Below, piece by piece: positions 1 to 5,936 of a stretch of 5,979 bases of DNA. Positions within the stretch are counted from its first letter, which is position 1. Every line of letters begins with the position of its first letter. Under the pieces are notes generated by a model, which worked only from the letters and a program-made list of their open reading frames with translations, was not told where the DNA came from and did no database searches. A program made the position numbers and the translations under genes. This DNA comes from Aquimarina sp. (lineage in GTDB: Bacteria; Bacteroidota; Bacteroidia; Flavobacteriales; Flavobacteriaceae), in contig JAHDEF010000020.1 of assembly GCA_020628975.1 (NCBI GenBank), positions 1 to 5,979 on the forward strand. The letters are read 5' to 3'.

Positions 1-1724
1 CAATGTAATTGATAAAAACCATTCCACCTTTTATAGTTAAAGGAAGTATTAAAGACTAGGGTATTCTTTGGCGTAAATAGCACTTGTTTATCCAATGCTG
101 CATCTTCTGCTACTGTGTAGGCATATTGTATTTTTGAATCTAAAGCAAAAGATTTCCATTGTTTTTGAAATGCTAGACTTCCTTCAAATCCATAATTTTC
201 AGTAGCACTCAAATTAATTGGTGACCATATCGTTGATGAAATAGGTCGCCATACAATTTGATTTTTAGTCTTTATTAAATACGCAGTTGTTTCAAAAGAG
301 AAATTTTTCCAAGTTGTTATTTGAGAAACCTCTCCTTGAATCGCTCTTTCTGGTAATAAATCGGAGTTTCCAATACCTCCCGATCCATTCCAATACAGAT
401 CATTGTATGTTGGCAATCGAAAACTATTGGATATCGATGTCTTGAATTCAAAAATTGGGTTTAACACATAGGAATTATCCCACGAAATCACCAATGGGTT
501 TTGATTATTACTTTCATTCGTATGTATATCATCAAAATCTTGCCCTAATTCTTTTATCGCTCTACCTAAATCTTTAAATGAAAAACGATCTAAATCATTA
601 ATCTCTTGACGGAAATTAAAACTACTTTTCCAATGGCTTGTAAAACGGTATTGTGTTAAAATGGCTAAAGAAAGTCGCTTTCTAATTTCACGTTGGATAT
701 CACTTCCATTACCATTAGTGTAATCGAATTGTAAAATTGATTTCACTCTAAATTTTGAAGAAAACTGGAACTCGGTATCATGCTTAATAATCGTATTTGC
801 AGCTTTACCATAACTAAAGGCATCTCTAATTTCTTTATCAGGAAAGAATCGATATTCCTCAAAAATATGTCCTAAACTTAGCGTCGACTTAAAACGATTT
901 CCTAAATAAACCCATTGCAATAAGTTCCTGAGGTTATAATCTATATAGTCATCATCCGATTGCATGAATAAGCTAGCTGCAAACTCTCTTTTCCCTAAGT
1001 AACTATTGTGATATAACTTTAATAAATGCTTATCGTTTAGGAAAACTCCTGTATTTAAATTAAAACTATAATTCTCTAATTCGCCATTTTCGTTTCTTCT
1101 TCCACGTCCTCTTTTCCCTAAATATTTATAATCCTTTTTACTGAAGAATTGATCTACACTTGCATTCAATGAAAATTTTTCGCTTCCAGTAGAAAGTTTA
1201 TAATTTGTAGATGAAGTAGTAAAACTTCCTAAAAAAGAAGAAATACGTTGAGAAAAATGCTTTTTAAAATTTAATTCAGAATTTAAACTAATCGTCCCTC
1301 CAATAGCACTACTCCCATAAGAAACTCCACCTCCTGTTCGTATTCCAACATTATCGTAATTTCTAACACTTAAAGCACTAAAATCCGTTTGACCGTTTAA
1401 TTGTGAATTAATAGGAATTCCATTCCAAACTACGGAGGTTTGAGAAGCGCCTGTTCCTCTTAATCGAATAGAAGTCACTCCTCCAATACCATTTTCTCTA
1501 AAATAGGCAGTACTATTAAATCGCAATAAATTAACCAACGACGGATTGCTGAACAACTGACTTACAGAATCTTTAAAAACTTGCTTTTTAGCTCCCAGCG
1601 TATACTTCTTAAGTTTAACATCACTTAAGCGTACCTCATCTAACACTCTAATATTCTTAGATTGTGATAGTATGGTTAGCGCACACAAAAATAGCCCTAC
1701 AAATATGTAAGTTGTTTTATTCAT
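1..1724 (-). CDS. btuB: TonB-dependent outer-membrane cobalamin receptor, BtuB-like (partial, 3' end outside window)
   Basis: The minus-strand frame is open from the ATG at 1724 to the left edge, giving 574 residues without a stop. Residues 1-20 form a signal peptide with a basic start (MNKTT) and a hydrophobic core, cut near the LSQS. A possible TonB box lies around residues 27-36 (RVLDEVRLSD). The plug domain spans roughly 45-150, with the family-typical SIRLRGTGASQTSVVWNG at 85-102 and GGGVSYGSSAIGGTISL at 131-147. The rest alternates short polar and aromatic stretches as expected for a 22-strand beta barrel. The N-terminal carboxypeptidase-like domain seen in SusC-type receptors is absent. 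By family length, perhaps 30-90 residues are missing at the C-terminus. The cobalamin riboswitch in its leader and the divergent B12 salvage operon support corrinoid as the substrate. Family membership is seen in the sequence; the exact ligand is inferred. Confidence 0.93.
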   Translation of the reverse strand, partial: MNKTTYIFVGLFLCALTILSQSKNIRVLDEVRLSDVKLKKYTLGAKKQVFKDSVSQLFSNPSLVNLLRFNSTAYFRENGIGGVTSIRLRGTGASQTSVVWNGIPINSQLNGQTDFSALSVRNYDNVGIRTGGGVSYGSSAIGGTISLNSELNFKKHFSQRISSFLGSFTTSSTNYKLSTGSEKFSLNASVDQFFSKKDYKYLGKRGRGRRNENGELENYSFNLNTGVFLNDKHLLKLYHNSYLGKREFAASLFMQSDDDYIDYNLRNLLQWVYLGNRFKSTLSLGHIFEEYRFFPDKEIRDAFSYGKAANTIIKHDTEFQFSSKFRVKSILQFDYTNGNGSDIQREIRKRLSLAILTQYRFTSHWKSSFNFRQEINDLDRFSFKDLGRAIKELGQDFDDIHTNESNNQNPLVISWDNSYVLNPIFEFKTSISNSFRLPTYNDLYWNGSGGIGNSDLLPERAIQGEVSQITTWKNFSFETTAYLIKTKNQIVWRPISSTIWSPINLSATENYGFEGSLAFQKQWKSFALDSKIQYAYTVAEDAALDKQVLFTPKNTLVFNTSFNYKRWNGFYQLH

Positions 1725-1730
1725 AATCTT

Positions 1731-1753
1731 CTGACCTTTTACCCGAAAGTCAA
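1731..1753 (-). promoter_or_regulatory. Candidate riboswitch expression-platform hairpin covering the receptor ribosome binding site
   Basis: On the minus strand TTGACTTT (1746-1753) can pair with AAGGTCAG (1731-1738) over eight positions, two of them G-T, leaving the 7-base loop CGGGTAA. The 3' arm carries the only Shine-Dalgarno-like bases (AAGG) and ends 6 bases before the ATG. No U-tract follows, so translational rather than terminator control fits. In known cobalamin riboswitches a hairpin in this place (P13) pairs through its loop with L5. Here GTAA in this loop is complementary to TTAC in L5. Pairing is seen in the sequence; the role is inferred. Confidence 0.55.
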
Positions 1754-1769
1754 CGATTTCATAGTTATC

Positions 1770-1787
1770 TTATGGATTATTCCATAA
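1770..1787 (-). repeat. Perfect 7-bp inverted repeat between the riboswitch and the receptor start
   Basis: TTATGGA and TCCATAA are exact reverse complements around a 4-base loop. They lie 14 bases past the B12 box in the receptor leader. There is no U-tract on the minus-strand 3' side, so it is not a standard terminator. It may be part of the riboswitch expression platform, separate from the hairpin next to the start codon. Confidence 0.5.
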
Positions 1788-1799
1788 AAACATGGCTAA

Positions 1800-2004
1800 A
1801 GGCAGGTCTCCTGACTCGTGTATTACAACTTCGCCTTCCCGTTCCTGTCGTTCGGAACAGTGGCATTAGTATTGAAGTGTAACCATCTTGAATATTCAAG
1901 ACTAAACTTACAGTTGCGGGAACAGTTCAAGAATTTAAAACAGTATTCTGAAATAGCACTTGATTCCCTTTTAATCTTTAATGCTAAAAACACTAAAGAA
2001 CCTT
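1800..2004 (-). promoter_or_regulatory. Cobalamin (adenosylcobalamin-type) riboswitch in the leader of the receptor gene
   Basis: Read on the minus strand, the element shows the conserved blocks in the right order. The P3 5' arm GGGAA pairs with TTCCC and continues into CCCGCAACTGTAAG. A P5 arm follows (TTAGT-C-TTGAA at 1895-1905 with TTCAA-T-ACTAA at 1866-1876) with an 18-base L5 loop. Then come ATGCCACTG (1858-1866), a hairpin GTTCC/GGAAC (1841-1845 with 1854-1858), and finally the B12 box GAGTCAGGAGACCTGCC (1801-1817). The 5' boundary near 2004 is set by AAGGT, which can pair with ACCT of the B12 box region. It lies just downstream of a good promoter and ends about 75 bases before the receptor ATG. 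By established knowledge such elements lower expression of B12 transport genes when cobalamin is plentiful. The plus strand of this stretch also contains a 62-codon open frame, which is a by-product. Confidence 0.95.
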
Positions 2005-2013
2005 AAAGCGGCG

Positions 2014-2044
2014 CAAATGTAGGCACAATATTTTCCTTGTTAAA
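2014..2044 (-). promoter_or_regulatory. Promoter of the riboswitch-receptor transcript
   Basis: On the minus strand TACATTTG (2014-2021) matches the Bacteroidota -7 element TAnnTTTG exactly. A TTTA (2041-2044), one base from TTTG, lies 19 bases upstream, the usual spacing for the -33 element. Transcription would start near 2008-2010, only a few bases before the first paired bases of the riboswitch, which independently supports the call. Confidence 0.72.
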
Positions 2045-2068
2045 GGAAAAACTTTTTTATTTCCTTTA
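2031..2068. repeat. Overlapping inverted repeats between the two divergent promoters
   Basis: Two perfect inverted repeats share one arm. One is TTTTCCTT (2031-2038) with AAGGAAAA (2043-2050), loop of 4. The other is TAAAGGAAA (2041-2049) with TTTCCTTTA (2060-2068), loop of 10. The outer four bases of the second repeat coincide with both -33 elements, so the promoters are placed symmetrically about position 2054-2055. This could be an operator for a regulator of both transcripts, or only an AT-rich promoter core. The repeats are seen; a binding role is inferred. Confidence 0.55.
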
Positions 2069-2095
2069 GTCTTCTATCCAAACAAAGCATCTTTG
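2065..2095 (+). promoter_or_regulatory. Promoter of the cobU operon, with start point at or next to the cobU ATG
   Basis: CATCTTTG (2088-2095) differs from the Bacteroidota -7 consensus TAnnTTTG at one base. TTTA (2065-2068) lies 19 bases upstream as a -33 element, the same word and spacing as in the divergent receptor promoter. The start point expected 4-6 bases past the -7 element falls at about 2099-2101, where the cobU ATG begins (2100). No ribosome binding site can fit, so a leaderless message is inferred. Only the -7/-33 match and the spacing are seen. Confidence 0.58.
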
Positions 2096-2099
2096 TAGC

Positions 2100-2603
2100 A
2101 TGATTTATTATATCTCAGGAGGTGAACGTTCAGGGAAAAGCAGCTACGCACAAGACTTAGCACTTACCCTAACCAACAGACCTATTTACGTTGCTACATC
2201 TCGTATTTGGGATGACAATTTTAAAGATCGTGTGCAACGCCACACCAATGATCGAGACCACAGGTGGACTACTATTGAAGAAGAAAAAGAAATTTCAAAA
2301 CATCTAAAACCTGATCAAGTTTATGTAATCGATTGTGTTACCCTTTGGCTTACTAACTTTTATGTCGATACTAAAAATGATATCGAAGCATGTCTTAAAC
2401 AAGCGAAACAACAATTCGACCTAATGAAAGCCTCGGGAGCTACGTTAATTATCATTTCTAACGAAATCGGTATGGGATTACATGCACAAACTGAAGTTGG
2501 AAGAAAATTTACAGAACTTCAAGGCTGGATCAATCAATACATCGCACAACAAGCTGACAAAGCTACTTTTATGGTCAGCGGTTTACCTTTAACATTAAAG
2601 TAA
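2100..2603 (+). CDS. cobU: Bifunctional adenosylcobinamide kinase / adenosylcobinamide-phosphate guanylyltransferase CobU
   Basis: This cytoplasmic enzyme phosphorylates adenosylcobinamide and then transfers GMP from GTP to give adenosyl-GDP-cobinamide, the activated corrinoid used by CobS. At 167 residues it is close to the family norm of about 170-180. The P-loop GGERSGKS lies at residues 7-14. RVQRH at 44-48 places His48 where the guanylylated histidine of Salmonella CobU (His46) occurs. DCVTLWLTN at 78-86 and NEIGMGLHAQTEVGRKF at 121-137 are further family blocks, and the end GLPL is typical. The ATG at 2100 is the right start because the P-loop must sit within the first 15 residues. It is the first gene of the plus-strand operon and lacks a ribosome binding site (see its promoter). 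cobT follows after 21 bases. Confidence 0.96.
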   Translation: MIYYISGGERSGKSSYAQDLALTLTNRPIYVATSRIWDDNFKDRVQRHTNDRDHRWTTIEEEKEISKHLKPDQVYVIDCVTLWLTNFYVDTKNDIEACLKQAKQQFDLMKASGATLIIISNEIGMGLHAQTEVGRKFTELQGWINQYIAQQADKATFMVSGLPLTLK

Positions 2604-2624
2604 TTATTACAAAAGTAACACCAT

Positions 2625-3668
2625 ATGGAAACCACATACTTCAATATTACTCCTGTCGACACTTCTATTTATGAAACCATACAACATAAAATCGATCATA
2701 AGACAAAACCTCTAGGGGCTTTAGGAGATTTAGAAAGTATAGCATTAAAAATCGGAGGTATCCAACATACTACAACTCCAAGTTTAGATAAACCTACCAT
2801 CATTGTTTTTGCTGCAGACCATGGAATTTCTAAAGACAATGAGGTAAACGCTTACCCACAAGAGGTCACTACACAAATGGTGTATAATTTTCTTAATGGA
2901 GGCGCTGCCATCAACGTATTTTGCAAACAAAATGATATCGCTTTAAAAATTGTAGATGCTGGTGTTAATCACGATTTCAAAGAAGCCCCCAATCTTATTA
3001 ATGCTAAAATTGATCTCGGAACTAAGAACATGGTGCACGAACCTGCCATGACAACAGATCAATACCAACAAGCCATCAAAAAAGGCGCTGAATTAGTTGA
3101 AAAAGAATTTAACAATGGTTGTAATACTATTGGTTTTGGTGAAATGGGAATTGGCAATACTTCATCTGCCGCATTATTAATGAGTGCCCTTACGGGCATT
3201 GATATTTCAGCATGTGTGGGGGCTGGGACAGGATTAGACCGCAATCGTATTGCCAACAAAGCAGCAATACTAAAAAAAGTACAGCAAAAACACTTCATTG
3301 ATAATGCAGAAGACATCATGACTTCATTTGGGGGGTATGAAATCGCAATGATCGCTGGAGCTATTCTTAAGTCTAGTGAATTAAAAATGGTCACCCTTAT
3401 CGATGGTTTCATCGTAACAGCGGCCTTGTTATTTGCCCAACATATCAATGAAAATGTATTGGATTATTCAATTATTTGTCATCAATCGGGAGAACAGGGA
3501 CACCGTAAAATGCTAGAGCATTTAGAAAGGCATGCGGTTATTAATCTCGGTTTACGACTAGGAGAAGGTACTGGAGTTGCGATTGCCTACCCTATCATAA
3601 ATGCGGCTGTAAATTTCTTAAATGAAATGGCAAGTTTTGAGAGTGCGGGAGTAAGTGGGAAGCAATAA
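2625..3668 (+). CDS. cobT: Nicotinate-nucleotide--dimethylbenzimidazole phosphoribosyltransferase CobT
   Basis: CobT moves the phosphoribosyl group of nicotinate mononucleotide onto a lower-ligand base such as 5,6-dimethylbenzimidazole, giving alpha-ribazole 5'-phosphate and nicotinate in the cytoplasm. The 347 residues match the usual 340-360. KTKPLGALGDLESIA (26-40) is the N-terminal signature. FAADHG (62-67), GFGEMGIGNTSSA (170-182, Glu173 matching Glu174 of Salmonella) and GLRLGEGTG (309-317, Glu314 matching the catalytic Glu317) are all present, so the enzyme looks intact. The ATG at 2625 is preceded only by a weak AAAAG and lies 21 bases after the cobU stop, fitting one transcript. Which base is attached cannot be read from the sequence. 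A 105-base repeat-rich spacer follows before cobS. Confidence 0.97.
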   Translation: METTYFNITPVDTSIYETIQHKIDHKTKPLGALGDLESIALKIGGIQHTTTPSLDKPTIIVFAADHGISKDNEVNAYPQEVTTQMVYNFLNGGAAINVFCKQNDIALKIVDAGVNHDFKEAPNLINAKIDLGTKNMVHEPAMTTDQYQQAIKKGAELVEKEFNNGCNTIGFGEMGIGNTSSAALLMSALTGIDISACVGAGTGLDRNRIANKAAILKKVQQKHFIDNAEDIMTSFGGYEIAMIAGAILKSSELKMVTLIDGFIVTAALLFAQHINENVLDYSIICHQSGEQGHRKMLEHLERHAVINLGLRLGEGTGVAIAYPIINAAVNFLNEMASFESAGVSGKQ

Positions 3669-3773
3669 GCTGTTGGCTAAAGCTATATTTTAAACTTTTA
3701 ATCTAAAAGATGTTATCTTAATTCATTTCCAAAGAGCTAATTGCTAAAAGCTAATAGCCAAAGACTTAATACT
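3669..3773. repeat. Repeat-rich spacer between cobT and cobS
   Basis: The spacer is built of GCTAA-like words and inverted repeats. TTGGCTA (3673-3679) is an exact inverse of TAGCCAA (3755-3761), and the match continues loosely through AAGCT and AGCTAA. Between these arms are CTTTTA/TAAAAG (3695-3700, 3704-3709) and AAGAT/ATCTT (3707-3711, 3715-3719). AGCTAA occurs at 3735 and 3749. No TAnnTTTG promoter is seen on the plus strand, so cobS is probably reached by read-through. It resembles short dispersed intergenic repeats of Flavobacteria; that family assignment is inferred. Confidence 0.5.
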
Positions 3774-4535
3774 ATGAAAAAAGAAGTCCATATATTTTTT
3801 ACAGCATTGATGTTTTTTACACGAATTCCGTGTCCTAAATGGGTGGATCACGACCCGACATATTTACAAAAAAGCAGTAAATACTTCCCTTTAATTGGAT
3901 GGATTGTTGGTCTTATCGGTGCTTTCACTTTTTGGGCGACGCAATATATATTCCCTAAAGAAATCGCTTTGCTATTCAGTATGATTGCAACTGTATATGC
4001 TACTGGCGCTTTTCACGAAGATGGTTTTGCAGACGTATGTGATGGTTTTGGCGGCGGATGGACAAAAGATAAGATCTTAACCATTATGAAAGATTCTCGT
4101 TTGGGAACTTATGGTGTTATTGGGCTTATCAGTTTATTAGGAATGAAATTTTTAGCACTTAACAACCTTCCTAATGAAATCATTATGATCACTATAATTT
4201 CAGGACATGCACTCAGTAGATTTATAGCAACAACGCTTTTATACACCCATACATATGTACAAGACATTGATAAAAGCAAGGTTAAACCTTCTGCTAAAAA
4301 TATGGAAACCTACCAGTTATTGATCGCTGGTTTTTTCGGAATAGTACCACTAGTACTCTTCCAGAATCCTTGGGTCTTTTTAGCCATCATCCCAGCCTAT
4401 CTTTCAAAAGTATTTTTAGGAAGAAAATTTAAAAAATGGATTGGAGGACAAACAGGTGATTGTGCCGGAGCGGTTCAGCAACTAAGTGAAGTAGTTATTT
4501 ATTTAAGCCTTTTAGCGTTATGGAAATTTATTTAA
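3774..4535 (+). CDS. cobS: Adenosylcobinamide-GDP ribazoletransferase (cobalamin synthase) CobS
   Basis: CobS is the inner-membrane enzyme that joins adenosyl-GDP-cobinamide (made by CobU) with alpha-ribazole phosphate (made by CobT), giving adenosylcobalamin 5'-phosphate and GMP. From the ATG at 3774 it has 253 residues, near the 247 of E. coli. FFTRIP (14-19) is the usual N-terminal block. EDGFADVCDGFGGG (82-95) supplies the acidic residues expected to hold metal, followed by DSRLGTYG (107-114) and GGQTGDCAGAVQQLSE (224-239). Hydrophobic helices lie around 39-58, 64-80, 113-130, 134-158, 182-212 and 237-252. An upstream in-frame TTG at 3741 would add 11 residues, but these are encoded by the spacer repeat and the family starts at MKK. 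The 3' end overlaps cobC by 16 bases. Confidence 0.96.
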   Translation: MKKEVHIFFTALMFFTRIPCPKWVDHDPTYLQKSSKYFPLIGWIVGLIGAFTFWATQYIFPKEIALLFSMIATVYATGAFHEDGFADVCDGFGGGWTKDKILTIMKDSRLGTYGVIGLISLLGMKFLALNNLPNEIIMITIISGHALSRFIATTLLYTHTYVQDIDKSKVKPSAKNMETYQLLIAGFFGIVPLVLFQNPWVFLAIIPAYLSKVFLGRKFKKWIGGQTGDCAGAVQQLSEVVIYLSLLALWKFI

Positions 4536-5092
4536 TAAGACATACGACTCCCGATATTGAAAAAGGAATCTGTTATGGTCAAGCTGATATTTCAGTGACC
4601 GATACTTTTGAAACGGAATTATCTGAAATCGCAACACAATTAAAAGGCATTCATCCATCAGTTATTTATAGCAGTCCTTTACAACGATGCACCACATTGG
4701 CAAGGGCGTTACAAAAAGAATTTAAGAGAACTGAAGTACAGATCGATGTACGTTTAAAAGAAGTGGATTTTGGAAATTGGGAATTAAAACCTTGGGATGC
4801 GATTCCACAAGAAGAAATTAATCCTTGGATGAAAGACTTTGTCCATATCTCACCACCTAATGGGGAATCCTTCATACAATTACAAAAACGTATCCTTCAT
4901 TTTTTTGAAGCATTACCTATCTTGTCGATCGATAAAAAAATATTCATTGTGGCTCACGCAGGACCCATACGTGCTTTTCTAGCTTCCATTTCTAACACTC
5001 CATTAAAAGATGCTTTTTCTATATCTTTAACTTACGGACAAATAGAAAAGGTTCTGTATAAAGATGGTACTTTTGTTTGGCAGAAATCTTAA
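4520..5092 (+). CDS. cobC: Alpha-ribazole phosphatase CobC (histidine phosphatase superfamily)
   Basis: CobC is a cytoplasmic phosphatase that removes the 5'-phosphate of alpha-ribazole phosphate or of adenosylcobalamin phosphate, completing the lower loop of the cofactor. The 190-residue protein carries the histidine phosphatase core. YLIRHTTP at 4-11 holds the phospho-acceptor His8. SSPLQRC at 51-57 gives Arg56, EVDFGNWE at 81-88 the acid, and VAHAGP at 144-149 the second His146. The first motif reads RHTT rather than the commoner RHGE, a change often tolerated in this branch. By motif alone it could be another small-molecule phosphatase, but the cobU-cobT-cobS context makes CobC the clear choice. 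The ATG at 4520 lies inside the end of cobS (16-base overlap), suggesting translational coupling. The lipoprotein gene begins 4 bases after its stop. Confidence 0.93.
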   Translation: MEIYLIRHTTPDIEKGICYGQADISVTDTFETELSEIATQLKGIHPSVIYSSPLQRCTTLARALQKEFKRTEVQIDVRLKEVDFGNWELKPWDAIPQEEINPWMKDFVHISPPNGESFIQLQKRILHFFEALPILSIDKKIFIVAHAGPIRAFLASISNTPLKDAFSISLTYGQIEKVLYKDGTFVWQKS

Positions 5093-5096
5093 TTAC

Positions 5097-5936
5097 ATGA
5101 CAAAGCAATTACTTGGTGTTATTTTCATCTTGACTCTTTTTTCTTCTTGTAAAAAGAAAACACCACAACCAACAAAAACAGAAGATCGCTTTGTTGCTAT
5201 CCCTCTCAAATACGCAAAAGGATTTGGTCTTTTCAAAAATGCAGAAATTACACGTATTGATGTATATAATCCTTGGCCGAATGCTACCGATACGTTACGA
5301 TTATTCTTTGCTCCTGGAAAAACATTAAAGAAAACATCAAAAACTATACAAACTCCCATAAAACGACTGATCGCTTGTTCAACCACCGATATCCCGTTAC
5401 TAGAGGCTTTAGGTGAAGCGTCTAAACTTGTTGGTTTTCCTGAAACCGATTATATTTCTTCTAAAAAAACTAGAACATTAATCGATCAAAACTCAGTGCG
5501 AGAAATTGGTAGCTTAATGCATTTAAATACGGAAACTGTTTTAGATTTATCTCCAGACCTATTGATTGGGTTTAGTTCACAAAAAGAAAACAAATCTTTT
5601 CAATTATTAGAACGATCGGGAATTCCTATTTTAATGAATGGTTCTTGGTTAGAAAACCATCCTTTAGGACGTGCCGAATGGATAAAGGTATATGGAGTTT
5701 TATTCCATAAAGAAAAAGAAGCTGAAGCCGAATTTAACACTATAGAAAAAAAATATTTAGCCTTAAAACAACTAAGCCTACAAGCGACTAATATTCCTTC
5801 TGTCATTTCGGGAAACATGTATAAGGATGTTTGGTACATGCCTGCTGGCGAAAGCTATGCTGCGCAACTAATGCGAGATGCTAACACCAATTATTTATGG
5901 AAAAACTCAAAAGTTACTGGAAGCTTTGAGTTTTGA
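5097..5936 (+). CDS. btuF: BtuF-like cobalamin/corrinoid ABC transporter substrate-binding lipoprotein, frameshifted near its 3' end
   Basis: This is a periplasmic binding protein of the Fe3+/cobalamin class (Peripla_BP_2 type), which would deliver corrinoid to an ABC transporter. The start at 5097 gives MTKQLLGVIFILTLFSSC, a lipoprotein signal with the lipid-bearing Cys18 followed by KKK. Residues 31-88 are the N-terminal region common in Bacteroidota homologues (YAKGFGL, NPWPNA). The binding-protein N-lobe runs from RLIACSTTDIPLLEALG (90-106) through LSPDLLIGF (151-159), and NHPLGRAEWIK (187-197) is typical of Bacteroidota BtuF-like proteins. The frame stops at 279 residues, while homologues are about 370-390, so most of the C-lobe is lost. 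The expected continuation lies in another frame (see next entry). An upstream ATG at 5064 lies inside cobC and would spoil the signal peptide. Iron-siderophore binding is the main alternative, but the operon favours cobalamin. Confidence 0.85.
   Translation: MTKQLLGVIFILTLFSSCKKKTPQPTKTEDRFVAIPLKYAKGFGLFKNAEITRIDVYNPWPNATDTLRLFFAPGKTLKKTSKTIQTPIKRLIACSTTDIPLLEALGEASKLVGFPETDYISSKKTRTLIDQNSVREIGSLMHLNTETVLDLSPDLLIGFSSQKENKSFQLLERSGIPILMNGSWLENHPLGRAEWIKVYGVLFHKEKEAEAEFNTIEKKYLALKQLSLQATNIPSVISGNMYKDVWYMPAGESYAAQLMRDANTNYLWKNSKVTGSFEF

Noticed and set aside
1770..1787. Intrinsic terminator in the receptor leader
   Set aside because: The stem is AT-rich and no run of T follows it on the minus strand.
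1739..1793. Two tiny minus-strand leader frames (MFLWNNP from 1793 and MKSLTFG from 1762)
   Set aside because: Seven codons each, no ribosome binding site, and best explained by chance within the riboswitch expression platform.
1886..1901. Perfect 16-base palindrome TCTTGAATATTCAAGA as a protein-binding site
   Set aside because: It falls in the P5 stem and L5 loop of the riboswitch and its symmetry is mostly explained by the P5 pairing sequences.
1818..2006. 62-codon plus-strand open frame upstream of cobU
   Set aside because: It lies wholly inside the minus-strand cobalamin riboswitch, has no family resemblance and no promoter of its own.
3059..3448. 129-codon minus-strand open frame within cobT
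   Set aside because: Antisense to a conserved, intact CobT core; composition reflects the other strand.
3741..3773. TTG start giving CobS 11 extra residues
   Set aside because: The extra residues are encoded by the spacer repeat; the family starts near MKK followed by the FFTRIP block, so ATG 3774 is preferred.
4666..4875. 69-codon minus-strand open frame within cobC
   Set aside because: Antisense to conserved CobC motifs and without any recognisable domain.
5064..5096. Upstream ATG for the binding lipoprotein
   Set aside because: It lies inside cobC and would put 11 residues ahead of a proper lipoprotein signal that starts at 5097.
5093..5839. Two minus-strand open frames (5093-5386 and 5600-5839) within the binding-protein gene
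   Set aside because: Both are opposite a gene with clear lipoprotein and binding-protein motifs and show no features of their own.
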